From a virus: 27,685 nt of DNA. The notes under the pieces were generated by a model that saw nothing but the letters and a program-made list of their open reading frames with translations, was not told the origin of the DNA and did no database searches. Positions within the stretch are counted from its first letter, which is position 1. The number at the start of each line of letters is the position of its first letter. Below, one piece after another: positions 1 through 6,696 of the stretch. The stretch is from positions 1-27,685 of the IMG/VR virus record IMGVR_UViG_3300025736_000150; one strand, given 5' to 3'. The translations under genes and the position numbers were made by a program.

Positions 1-187
1 GTCAGACTACCGGACACACCGTCCAGGCTACCAGACACACCGTCCAGGCTACCAGACACTCCGGTCAGACTACCATGCACACCGGTCAGACTACCAGACA
101 CTCCGGTCAGACTACCATGCACACCGGTCAGACTACCAGACACTCCGGTCAGACTACCAGACACTCCGGTCAGACTACCATGCACGT
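1..187. repeat. 21-bp tandem repeat encoding heptapeptides
   Basis: About nine head-to-tail units of 21 bp, such as GGTCAGACTACCAGACACTCC, with two main variants (CAGACACTCC and CATGCACACC). The unit length is seven codons, so the frame stays open across the array. There are no spacers, so this is not a CRISPR. Units near the edge differ at a few bases, and the array continues beyond the window. Confidence 0.9.
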
Positions 188-290
188 TACTGCTAATACT
201 CCCAGTAATATCGGGCCGTAAATTTCGATTTTTCCGCAACTCGCTAACTGTAATAGTTTTTCTGTCGATTCGTTTTAATAGTTTCTTCAT
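1..290 (-). CDS. Heptapeptide-repeat protein, partial (runs off the left edge)
   Basis: An open frame starts at the ATG complementary to 288-290 and continues to the window edge with no stop. A GGAGG ribosome site lies 6 bases upstream. The first ~35 residues form a cap containing RIDRKT and LRPDITG. After it come at least nine 7-residue repeats of the form GSLTGVS or GSLTGVH, changing to GSLDGVS near the edge. The cap closely matches the N-terminus of the gene at 615-1160, so the two are paralogues with different repeat sequences. Function is not recognised. A regular glycine-containing repeat with a hydrophobic residue at positions 3 and 6 suggests an elongated repeat fold, but that is inference. 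It is the most distal visible gene of the leftward operon. The true length and C-terminus are outside the window. Confidence 0.8.
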   Translation of the reverse strand, partial: MKKLLKRIDRKTITVSELRKNRNLRPDITGSISSNVHGSLTGVSGSLTGVSGSLTGVHGSLTGVSGSLTGVHGSLTGVSGSLDGVSGSLDGVSGSL

Positions 291-314
291 TTTATTCCTC
301 CGGTTATAGGGTTG

Positions 315-557
315 TTATTTTGATATATCTCGCATAAACTTCAGGCCGTCATCTGTTATACAAAAAATATAGTCACCATCATTAAAGGGGCCTTTAGTTT
401 TTGTAGCAAATCCGACCTCAACTAAATAGTCCATATCACTATAATCCGACCATCCCGGGCCTGTGATAAAATTATTACGGTATGATTCCCCGGAATAATT
501 ACCGGCAACGGCATGCCTCATGCAGTGTATTTGGTTTTTTGATAATCTTATGTCCAT
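315..557 (-). CDS. Small hypothetical protein, 80 aa
   Basis: An 80-residue protein in the leftward accessory operon, with a GGAG ribosome site about 7 bases before the ATG. It has no signal peptide or membrane segment. The C-terminal half (VEVGFATKTKGPFNDGDY followed by FCITDDGLKFMRDI) has the look of a winged-helix tail, with a short beta hairpin between helices. Small phage proteins with a similar pattern are common, but I cannot assign a function. It lies between the two heptapeptide-repeat genes, 57 bases below the upstream one and 24 bases above the downstream one, so it is probably cotranscribed with both. Confidence 0.75.
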   Translation of the reverse strand: MDIRLSKNQIHCMRHAVAGNYSGESYRNNFITGPGWSDYSDMDYLVEVGFATKTKGPFNDGDYIFCITDDGLKFMRDISK

Positions 558-614
558 TTTTAAATCTCCGCGTTATGGGGTTATCGGGGGCCACCGTAGC
601 AGCCCCAGGGGTGG

Positions 615-1160
615 TTATTTGGCAATTAGATCATCAATATTAATTCCGTTTTCCCGCTCAGTGTCGGTTATTTCGCAATTATCTATATTCCCGGACAGGT
701 TGCTGATACGTCCATACAGGCCGTCGATATTCCCGGACAGGTTGCCGATATTCCCGGACAGGTTGCCGATATTCCCGGACAGGCCGTCGATATTCCCGGA
801 CAGGTTGCTGATACGTCCATACAGGTCGTCGCTGATATTCCCGGACAGGCCGTCGATATTCCCGAGGTCGCTGATATTCCCGTACAGGTTGCTGATATCC
901 CCGGACAGGTTGCCGTCGATATTCCCGTACAGGTCGCTGATATCCCCGTACAGGTTGCTGATATCCCCGGACAGGCCGATGATATGTCCGTACAGGTTGC
1001 TGATATTCCCGTACAGGTTGCCGATATTCCCGGACAGGTTGCTGATATGTCCGTACAGGTTGCTGCTGATATGTCCGGTAATATCTGGCCGTAAATCTCG
1101 GTTTTCCCGCAACTCGTTGACCGTGGTGGTTTTTCTGTCAATTCTCAGTGCTCGTTTCAT
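615..1160 (-). CDS. Heptapeptide-repeat protein, 181 aa, complete
   Basis: The start at 1160 has an AGGAGA ribosome site. Residues 1-34 form a cap with RIDRKT, ELRENRDLRPDITG and ISSN, shared with the paralogue at 1-290. Residues ~35-160 consist of about 18 imperfect 7-residue units such as GNISNLY and GNIDGLS. Small phase slips of one or two residues occur at three places. The last ~21 residues are a distinct acidic tail (CEITDTERENG and INIDDLIAK). Isoleucine and leucine recur with 3-4 spacing and glycine occurs once per unit. This could be a solenoid or a thin trimeric stalk, but the fold and role are unknown. I recall similar repeat proteins among phage hypotheticals. The repeats keep all frames open, which creates spurious overlapping frames on both strands. 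Confidence 0.82.
   Translation of the reverse strand: MKRALRIDRKTTTVNELRENRDLRPDITGHISSNLYGHISNLSGNIGNLYGNISNLYGHIIGLSGDISNLYGDISDLYGNIDGNLSGDISNLYGNISDLGNIDGLSGNISDDLYGRISNLSGNIDGLSGNIGNLSGNIGNLSGNIDGLYGRISNLSGNIDNCEITDTERENGINIDDLIAK
680..1075. repeat. Degenerate 21-bp tandem repeat array
   Basis: About 18 units related to ATTCCCGGACAGGTTGCCGAT, with variants reading CCGTACAGG in place of CCGGACAGG and with 3-base insertions or deletions. It is the coding repeat of the minus-strand gene at 615-1160. Variation concentrates at the codons for S/Y and N/D/G, consistent with expansion plus drift. Confidence 0.9.
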
Positions 1161-1173
1161 TTTTATCTCCTGA

Positions 1174-1353
1174 TTAGTTAGTCATAAATTCGTTGATATC
1201 AGCATCAGAGGAATTGTCATAAACGGAGTTACAGTACTCGTTAAAATCGTCATCCTCAAACGATTTCCGTGATTTTTCCCAGTCATTTTTTGTCGGGCCA
1301 TCATTTATCAGTCTGGTTACAACCTCATTTCTGGTGTATTTTGATGTTTCCAT
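1174..1353 (-). CDS. Small acidic protein, 59 aa
   Basis: ATG at 1353 with AGGAG 8 bases upstream; TAA at 1174-1176. The protein starts METSKYTRNEVVTRLIND and is strongly acidic in its second half, with clusters such as EDDDFNEY and NSSDADINEF. There are no membrane segments and no recognised domain. Its stop falls 13 bases before the next start (1160), and the last bases overlap the upstream part of that gene's ribosome-site region. Both genes share the leader motif AATCAGGAGA. It is probably a real small operon gene of unknown role; acidic small phage proteins are often DNA mimics or partner binders, but nothing here shows that. Confidence 0.7.
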   Translation of the reverse strand: METSKYTRNEVVTRLINDGPTKNDWEKSRKSFEDDDFNEYCNSVYDNSSDADINEFMTN

Positions 1354-1377
1354 TGTTCAATCTCCTGATTAATAATA

Positions 1378-1614
1378 TTATATTGTTGCTGCCGTTACGT
1401 GGGCCTGCGCATCCATTAAATCTACTGGATTCAGTTTATTGCGGAATTTTATTTTGATGTCCGTTATTCCGTCCTGAGCGGCCATTTCGTTTATCTGCTG
1501 GGTTAATTCGTTTTCCGTATTGTAATAAATACGGGTTCCGCAGAGCCATGTTACCGTTGTGTTTCTGAATGATATGCCTGCTACCATGCTGTATCCGTTG
1601 TCTCTATTGCTCAT
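1378..1614 (-). CDS. Small hypothetical protein, 78 aa, first gene of left operon
   Basis: The frame is open up to 1728, but the best start is the ATG at 1614, giving MSNRDNGYSMVAGISFRN. A GGGAGCGGG ribosome site lies just upstream of it. A near-consensus promoter sits at 1663-1691, so longer starts at 1656 or 1728 would be leaderless or untranscribed. The protein has a mixed alpha/beta look (a strand-rich first half, then a helix near NELTQQINEMAAQDG, then a strand, DIKIKF) and no recognised domain. It is the promoter-proximal gene of the leftward set. Function unknown. Confidence 0.7.
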   Translation of the reverse strand: MSNRDNGYSMVAGISFRNTTVTWLCGTRIYYNTENELTQQINEMAAQDGITDIKIKFRNKLNPVDLMDAQAHVTAATI

Positions 1615-1662
1615 TGTCCCGCTCCCGTTTAAATGATTGGTTGTCGTTGTTTTCATATTACC

Positions 1663-1691
1663 AGTATAATCAATCGGAACTCGTTTGTCAA
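1663..1691 (-). promoter_or_regulatory. Sigma70-type promoter for the leftward operon
   Basis: On the minus strand the sequence reads TTGACA (1686-1691), a 17-base spacer, then TATACT (1663-1668). The -35 is perfect and the -10 has one mismatch at ideal spacing. Transcription would begin near 1656, about 40 bases before the ATG at 1614, leaving room for that gene's ribosome site. This strongly suggests recognition by a host housekeeping sigma factor. Confidence 0.82.
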
Positions 1692-1724
1692 GTGTTTTCT
1701 CATGTTTTTTTAAAAAAGTTTCAA

Positions 1725-1841
1725 TCAAGTAAAAAAGGTATTGTTTATAATAGGGTTAGGTGCGGAAAATCAAGTACCCGTCAAGTAAAAGGATTGAGGG
1801 TAGCATGGGGTAGTACTGCCCTATTGTTTTAAAACCCTATT
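1725..1841. repeat. Short repeats in the divergent control region
   Basis: TCAAGTA occurs three times in the same direction (1725-1731, 1770-1776, 1781-1787), twice extended by A-runs and GG. CCCTATT occurs at 1819-1825 and 1835-1841, and its complement AATAGGG at 1749-1755; AATAGGGTT (1749-1757) and AACCCTATT (1833-1841) form a perfect 9-bp inverted repeat. The stretch 1615-2018 holds no convincing gene. These are candidate protein-binding sites, but no regulator is identified in the window. Confidence 0.55.
1746..1751 (+). promoter_or_regulatory. Possible -10 element for the rightward operon
   Basis: A perfect TATAAT on the plus strand follows A/T-rich sequence, about 270 bases before the first rightward gene. 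No good -35 is present at 16-18 bases (AATCAA at 17), so it would need an activator or be a chance match. It overlaps the left arm of the AATAGGGTT inverted repeat, which could be an operator. Confidence 0.3.
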
Positions 1842-1935
1842 AAACGCATGTGCGCGGGTAGTATGACGGTTCCGGCAGCATCCCATAGGATTACGTCGTA
1901 TACACACGTACTATATATATGTAGTTAGGTCTAGT

Positions 1936-1975
1936 TATACAGTATAGTACAGTAGTATACAGTATAATACAGTAG
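1936..1975. repeat. Two 20-bp tandem repeats before the ParB-like gene
   Basis: TATACAGTATAGTACAGTAG (1936-1955) is followed directly by a copy (1956-1975) with a single change, G1947 to A1967. Each unit is itself two 10-bp half-repeats around TACAGTA, giving four sites one helical turn apart. This is a typical geometry for an operator or iteron. The second unit contains TATAAT at 1963-1968, but with no -35. Confidence 0.7.
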
Positions 1976-2018
1976 AGTGATGTTTGACAATTGGAGGGAA
2001 ATAACAGTTATTAGTGAT

Positions 2019-2552
2019 ATGAGTAAAGATATTAAATTATCGGAACTGTCAGTCAATCCTCGTAATCCCCGTTTTGTCAATGATGATAAATTTAAAAAAT
2101 TATGTGAATCTATCAAGAATTTTCCTAAAATAATGGAAAAGCGACCCATTGTATATGATAAAGATATGGTTATTTTAGGTGGTACAATGCGGTACCGAGC
2201 GTGCCTGGCCAACGGAATGCAGTCGATCCCGATCTCGTGGGTGTCATCTGCAAAAGATTTTACGCCGGCGGAATGTCGGGAATTTGTTGTAAAGGACAAC
2301 CTTCCATACGGGGAAACCGATTGGGATATATTGGCGGCAGATTACGAGATAGGAGAGCTCCTGGACTGGGGTATGGATACGCCCGATATAAATATTGATA
2401 AAAACGAAATTGAAGTTGGTGGCGATGATTTGCCGGAATATATGACTTTTATTGTAAATGCAGAGCAGAAAATAATAATAGAAAAAGCTCTTTCTGAGTT
2501 GTCTGGCGAAAATCAAACGGAGAAATTAATATGTCTTTGCAGAAAGAAATAA
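2019..2552 (+). CDS. ParB-like N-terminal domain protein
   Basis: A ParB/sulfiredoxin-type domain occupies most of the protein: LSELSVNPRNPRFV at the start, KRPIVYDKDMVILGGTMRYR in the middle (the GGTMRYRA signature), then EFVVKDNLPYGETDWDILA. Phage proteins of this class often sit beside terminase or DNA methyltransferase genes; their role is usually DNA binding or nuclease-related, and the exact task is unclear. The start is uncertain. The frame is open from GTG 1977 and ATG 1980, but the family core begins at the ATG at 2019, which I prefer. A GGAGGG at 1993-1998 is too far (about 20 bases) from it. The gene follows two 20-bp tandem repeats that could be its binding site, and overlaps the next gene by 22 bases. 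Confidence 0.72.
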   Translation: MSKDIKLSELSVNPRNPRFVNDDKFKKLCESIKNFPKIMEKRPIVYDKDMVILGGTMRYRACLANGMQSIPISWVSSAKDFTPAECREFVVKDNLPYGETDWDILAADYEIGELLDWGMDTPDINIDKNEIEVGGDDLPEYMTFIVNAEQKIIIEKALSELSGENQTEKLICLCRKK

Positions 2553-2917
2553 ACAGCCACTTGGTTATGTCAACAAAAAAACCACAAAAGAAAACCGGAC
2601 GTAAGCTCATCAAAATAGACGAGACCGAAGTGCTCAAGCTGGCGCGTCTCGGGTGTAAAAACACCGAGATTGCCGATTTCTTCGATTGTTCGGCGGATAC
2701 TATTGAGCGGCGTTTTGCGGGTATTTTGAAGAAAGGGAGAGCTGGACGGAAAGCAAAGCTCCGGGAATTGCAGTGGAGATCCGCAGAAGCCGGTATTTAC
2801 GCTATGCAAATATGGCTTGGTAAACAGGAGTTAGGCCAGACCGACAAACAGGATGTCAACCATACCGGAAACATTGCCGTAACAAACGGCATAGGCGTTG
2901 ATACGGAAAAACTATGA
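2531..2917 (+). CDS. terS: Terminase small subunit (helix-turn-helix)
   Basis: A 128-residue protein with a basic N-terminus (KKPQKKTGRK) and then a helix-turn-helix around residues 32-60: VLKLARLGCKNTEIADFF followed by CSADTIERRF. This matches the small-terminase DNA-binding layout. The C-terminal part (AEAGIYAMQIWLGKQELGQTD) resembles the region many small terminases carry before their oligomerisation tail. It should recognise the packaging site and recruit TerL. The start at 2531 has GGAG 9 bases upstream, inside the end of the ParB-like gene. Its stop overlaps the next start as ATGA. The assignment rests on the HTH plus position directly before terL. Confidence 0.75.
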   Translation: MSLQKEINSHLVMSTKKPQKKTGRKLIKIDETEVLKLARLGCKNTEIADFFDCSADTIERRFAGILKKGRAGRKAKLRELQWRSAEAGIYAMQIWLGKQELGQTDKQDVNHTGNIAVTNGIGVDTEKL

Positions 2918-4200
2918 GACATGTACTATTTATCCTGCTGATCATGGCTGCCAACTACACGCTCGCAACGGATTATATTAACCCCGTCTATGCCCCTCAT
3001 GGTGCAGCTGAGAAACTGTTTTATACCCAGAGTCCGGAGGTCATTATTTCCGGTCCGGCTGAGACCGGCAAAACGTTGGCGTGCTGCTGGAAAGCCCATC
3101 TCCTCGCCTGTAAATACCCCGGCTGTAATGGTGCTATTGTGGGCAAAGAATATAGCGCTATGCACGGTACTGTATTGAGGACGTTCCGGGATGTAATTAA
3201 GGGCGCCCCGGTAGTACCGTTTGGCGGTGAACGCCCGGAGAAATTCATCTACCAGAATGGCTCTGTCATCTGGGTAGGCGGTATGGATAACCCGGATAAG
3301 ATACTATCATCTGAGCGGGATTTTATTTGTGCTAATCAGATGGAGCGGTTCACCCTGGACGACCACGAGAAAATGACCACCCGTACTACCGGCCGTAATT
3401 CAGTTATCAAATATCCTCAGTTGTTCGGTGATTGCAATCCGGGCGGCTCCAAGCACTGGATTCTTGACCGGGCCCAGTCCGGATCACTTGAGCTGCTGAA
3501 CTCTGAGCACAAGGACAACCCGACCCTATATACAGCGGATGGCGTCCTGACTGCACAGGGAGTACGTACAATGAACTCCCTTAACAACCTCACCGGCGTA
3601 CGTCACAAACGCCTATGCCTGGGATTATGGGCCACGGCAGAGGGCGCCGTATACGATGAGTTCGACGGTACGCCTGATGGGCCGCATGTTAAAACACGTG
3701 ACGCTGCGGATGTAGTGCGCTGGTATCTGGCAATTGATGAGGGTTTTACAAATCCCGCCGTTATACTGTTGGTAGGAGAGGACAGCGATGGTAGATGGCA
3801 CATATTCAAAGAGTTCTACGAGACAGGAAAATTGCAATCCGAGATCACAGCACAGGCCAAGGATTGGACGACCGGATACAATTGTCACCTGGTGGCGGTG
3901 GATAATTCAGCGGCCGGGCTTATTGCTGACATGGTTGTGGATCATATCCCGGCGGTAGGGGCTAAGGGCCGCGTACTGGATGGTATCAATCATATCCAGA
4001 ACCGGTTAAAGGTGGCCGGTGACGGGTTACCGAGACTGACCGTTGACCCCTCCTGCACGAACACTATTAACGAATTTGAATCATATATCTGGAAGCCGGG
4101 GAAAGACGAACCGGTTAAAAAGCTGGATCATTCCATGGATGCAATCCGGTATCTGGATAATGCATTGGCTAACGATTTCGGAGTACAAATATTCGTATAG
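2914..4200 (+). CDS. terL: Terminase large subunit
   Basis: The DNA-packaging motor with ATPase and nuclease domains. Walker A is GPAETGKT (residues 47-54). ERDFICANQMERF (134-146) fits the family's ATPase acidic motif, and FGDCNPGG (171-178) the coupling motif. Likely nuclease aspartates are D275 (AIDEGFTNP), D330 (VAVDNSAAG) and D409 (DHSMDAIRYL). At 428 residues it has normal length. The ATG overlaps the terS stop (ATGA), so translation is coupled. The first 18 residues (MRHVLFILLIMAANYTLA) are oddly hydrophobic and look like a signal peptide. An internal ATG at residue 11 would remove most of this but has no ribosome site. Stop codon TAG. Confidence 0.93.
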   Translation: MRHVLFILLIMAANYTLATDYINPVYAPHGAAEKLFYTQSPEVIISGPAETGKTLACCWKAHLLACKYPGCNGAIVGKEYSAMHGTVLRTFRDVIKGAPVVPFGGERPEKFIYQNGSVIWVGGMDNPDKILSSERDFICANQMERFTLDDHEKMTTRTTGRNSVIKYPQLFGDCNPGGSKHWILDRAQSGSLELLNSEHKDNPTLYTADGVLTAQGVRTMNSLNNLTGVRHKRLCLGLWATAEGAVYDEFDGTPDGPHVKTRDAADVVRWYLAIDEGFTNPAVILLVGEDSDGRWHIFKEFYETGKLQSEITAQAKDWTTGYNCHLVAVDNSAAGLIADMVVDHIPAVGAKGRVLDGINHIQNRLKVAGDGLPRLTVDPSCTNTINEFESYIWKPGKDEPVKKLDHSMDAIRYLDNALANDFGVQIFV

Positions 4201-4208
4201 GAGGTGTG

Positions 4209-4238
4209 ATGGCAAAATATACCAGGGAGATCAGGTAA
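4209..4238 (+). CDS. Possible 9-residue leader peptide before the portal gene
   Basis: A very strong GGAGGTG ribosome site at the end of terL leads not to the portal start but to an ATG at 4209, which opens a tiny frame, MAKYTREIR, ending at TAA 4236-4238. The portal ATG follows five bases later (4243). Reinitiation from this mini-frame could set portal level. It may instead be a remnant of an older start. Confidence 0.35.
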   Translation: MAKYTREIR

Positions 4239-4242
4239 ATAA

Positions 4243-6435
4243 ATGACATTCGATCTACTACAATCAGAACTGGACGAGATCCGGACCGGTGCCGCTGCAC
4301 GTACATCAGAAAAAGGTACCGTGTTTCAGTCTACCCCGCAGGGGCCGGTAGCGTCTAATTATACCACCTCCCTTGACGAGTCAAATCAGTTTCTACATTT
4401 CATATCGATAGCGAATAATGAGGACAGAAAATTTGTCCGCATAGTTTCGCCATATTTACAGAACTCATGGGTATATGCCTGTACCCGGGTAGCTGCGGTC
4501 AATATTGCACAGACACCCTACCAGATTAAACGCGGGGGGAGAGACATAACAGACTCATCTTATCCGGGCAGGCTGTTTACTTGGGTATCGCCGATATTAA
4601 ACCGGTACACGCTAATGGAGGGTATCAGCACGTGGCTGGATACCCGGGGAGAGTGTTTTATTGAAAAAGTGCGGGCCGATATGGCTGATGCCCCGGTAGT
4701 GCGGCAGAGATTTCTTGTACCTGATTATATGCGGGAAAAGATCGACCCGGCTACCGAGGATATCAGCATGTGGGTCGAAAACAAAAACGGGAAGAAACGA
4801 TTTATCGACCCGGACGATATCATCCATTTTAAAATGTTCAATCCGCTTAATCCTTACCGTGGATTAGCACCCCTTACCGCTTCAATGCTTGGCCTTAATT
4901 CCGATTTGTCCGCAGCGAAGTACAACTGGTCGTTTTTAAATAACGGCTCTACCATGTCCGGTATGATAACAACAGAACAGAACCTGGACCAGACCGAAGC
5001 GGATAACATCAGCAAGCGGTGGGACCGGAAACGGAAGGGGCTGGACAAAGCCTGGTCCGTCCCGGTGTTTGGCAAGGGGTCAGAGTACAAGCCCATCGGT
5101 ACGACTCAAAAAGACATGATGTTTATGGACATGCGAAAATGGACACGGCAGGAGGTTGAGGCCGTACTGGAAACGCCGCCGGCTATGATCGGCCATAATG
5201 AAGAAGCGTCCATCAAATCCAATATCAAAGAGCAGCTCGCAATGTTCTTTACGGGCAAATTAATACCGCGCATGCGGATGATTGAAGAGCAGTATTATAC
5301 CGATTTATTCGATAAGGAAAAAAATATATCCGATTGTGTCCTTGATTTCCAAATATCGGAATTAGCCGCCCTCAAAGATGCGATCGACACCAGGGCCACG
5401 ACGGCGGAGACGCTGGTCCGGACCGGGTACGATATAAACGACGTTAACGAAAAATTGGAATTGGGATTGGCTGAGGTTGCGGAAAAAGAACTGGTTATCC
5501 CAGCAGTACCGAAGCCAAAGCCAGCCGATAAGCCAACCAAGAGCATTGACACCATGACTAAAATCATGGTGTCCGGTAAATCGGTACCAATGGATAAAAA
5601 AGCACTAGACCTATTCGGGCAGAAGAAACGTCGGGAGCTGGACAAGAAAACAACGCCTATCAAAAACGAATGGGCCAAGGATCTGCGGGAAAAGCATATC
5701 TCTAAAATACGGCATGACGTTCTTGATCTGATATACAACAAGGATGCAACGGCGAGCATGTACACCAAGGGTGTCGAGGGCTATAATGATACCGGTATGG
5801 CGGCGGCGAAAAAGATAATAATCAAAACGCTGACCGAGGACATGATCGTTGATTTTCAACCGGACTGGGAAGCTCTGGACGCATCGCTCGTAGATATGTC
5901 CAGGCCGTTTTATACCGCAACTTTTAAGGTTGCCGGGACTGACATTGCTGATAGTATGGGCGTTAATTTTGATGTCACCAATGCCAGGGCAACGGCGGCA
6001 ATCGAAACAAAGTCGATCGATATCGTAGAGGCTAACCGCACTATAAAGGACCAGCTGACAGCCAAAATGCGGCCGGTAATTAAAGACGGCATTGAACGGG
6101 GCTTGAACTATGAGAACATACAGGCCGGACTAAAAGAGGCTTGTAAGGGCGTTACGACGAGCGCATCCCACCGCATGGCTACCGTTGCGAAAACTGAGGT
6201 CAACGGTACACTGAGCCAAGCACGTGACAATACAATGGAGGATCTTGGTATTGAAAAAACGATGTGGGTGTCAAGCAAAAACCCAAGCGACCCGAGGCCC
6301 GACCATGCCGCTGCAGACGGGGAGATTGCTAAACGTGGAGAGACATTCAGCACCGGCCTTTTATATCCACTCGAACCAGGCGCACCGGCGGAGGATGTAA
6401 TCAACTGCGGGTGTATACATATCATGGTAGCGTAA
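4243..6435 (+). CDS. Portal protein fused to a MuF-like head morphogenesis domain
   Basis: A 730-residue fusion. Residues ~70-400 match the HK97-type portal: NSWVYACTRVAAVNIAQTP near the N-terminus, DPDDIIHFKMFNPLNPYRGL, then the channel region with MIGHNEEASIKSNIKEQLA. A lysine/proline-rich linker around residues 420-470 follows. The C-terminal ~190 residues carry MuF signatures: ASHRMATVAKTEVNG, then RPDHAAADGE and the terminal INCGCIHIMV. The portal ring is the DNA gate; MuF domains assist head assembly or are ejected. In many phages these are two adjacent genes, so the fusion is notable but known. The start at 4243 follows a weak AGG. The next gene starts 14 bases after the stop. Confidence 0.9.
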   Translation: MTFDLLQSELDEIRTGAAARTSEKGTVFQSTPQGPVASNYTTSLDESNQFLHFISIANNEDRKFVRIVSPYLQNSWVYACTRVAAVNIAQTPYQIKRGGRDITDSSYPGRLFTWVSPILNRYTLMEGISTWLDTRGECFIEKVRADMADAPVVRQRFLVPDYMREKIDPATEDISMWVENKNGKKRFIDPDDIIHFKMFNPLNPYRGLAPLTASMLGLNSDLSAAKYNWSFLNNGSTMSGMITTEQNLDQTEADNISKRWDRKRKGLDKAWSVPVFGKGSEYKPIGTTQKDMMFMDMRKWTRQEVEAVLETPPAMIGHNEEASIKSNIKEQLAMFFTGKLIPRMRMIEEQYYTDLFDKEKNISDCVLDFQISELAALKDAIDTRATTAETLVRTGYDINDVNEKLELGLAEVAEKELVIPAVPKPKPADKPTKSIDTMTKIMVSGKSVPMDKKALDLFGQKKRRELDKKTTPIKNEWAKDLREKHISKIRHDVLDLIYNKDATASMYTKGVEGYNDTGMAAAKKIIIKTLTEDMIVDFQPDWEALDASLVDMSRPFYTATFKVAGTDIADSMGVNFDVTNARATAAIETKSIDIVEANRTIKDQLTAKMRPVIKDGIERGLNYENIQAGLKEACKGVTTSASHRMATVAKTEVNGTLSQARDNTMEDLGIEKTMWVSSKNPSDPRPDHAAADGEIAKRGETFSTGLLYPLEPGAPAEDVINCGCIHIMVA

Positions 6436-6449
6436 ACAGGAGAAATAAT

Positions 6450-6605
6450 ATGACCACCAAAATTAGACGAATTTTAGTAGGCATTATCATAATCGCATCA
6501 ATCGCCACAATCGCAGCGGTTACGAAACTGGCCTACAATCAGAACATTATTATGAATGAGCTTGAACGCTCCGGCATGGTTGACCCGGGACAGTTCAGGG
6601 ACTAA
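6450..6605 (+). CDS. Small single-span membrane protein, 51 aa
   Basis: ATG at 6450 with AGGAG 8 bases upstream. A longer frame from 6411 lies inside the portal gene and is disregarded. After a basic MTTKIRRI there is one hydrophobic span (residues ~8-25, LVGIIIIASIATIAAV), then a polar tail with NQNIIMNELERSGMVD. The positive N-terminus suggests an N-in topology. It sits between portal and protease, an unusual place for a membrane protein. It could be a holin- or spanin-like small protein or a superinfection factor. No family is recognised. Confidence 0.72.
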   Translation: MTTKIRRILVGIIIIASIATIAAVTKLAYNQNIIMNELERSGMVDPGQFRD

Positions 6606-6649
6606 AGCGGGTCCCGCTCGCTAGCCCGTATGGGCCGGTTAGGGTGGTA

Positions 6650-6673
6650 GGTGGGAGGTTGATCCCTCCCACC
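6650..6673 (+). other. Strong hairpin upstream of the protease gene
   Basis: A perfect 9-bp inverted repeat, GGTGGGAGG (6650-6658) and CCTCCCACC (6665-6673), with the 6-base loop TTGATC. It ends 23 bases before the protease ATG. No T-run follows, so it is not a standard terminator. The surrounding 6606-6696 stretch has no gene and further small palindromes (GCGGGTCCCGC, GCCCGTATGGGC). An mRNA processing or stabilising structure is plausible. Confidence 0.6.
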
Positions 6674-6696
6674 GCTTCCGCATCAATGGAGAGATT

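Noticed and set aside
1-187. Possible CRISPR array
   Set aside because: Units are contiguous with no unique spacers, and they encode a regular heptapeptide in frame with a good start.
520-1173. Long plus-strand frame and a second minus-strand frame across the repeat array
   Set aside because: A 21-bp repeat keeps several frames open. Only the minus frame at 615-1160 has a ribosome site and a cap matching its paralogue.
1984-2013. TTGACA at 1984-1989 as a promoter for the ParB-like gene
   Set aside because: No -10 resembling TATAAT at 16-18 bases, and the transcript would begin at or after the start codon.
6605-6677. tRNA-like element of 73 bases with AAGCGG and CCGCTT ends
   Set aside because: The T-arm region forms a 9-bp hairpin with a 6-base loop, and no D-arm, anticodon arm or CCA fits.
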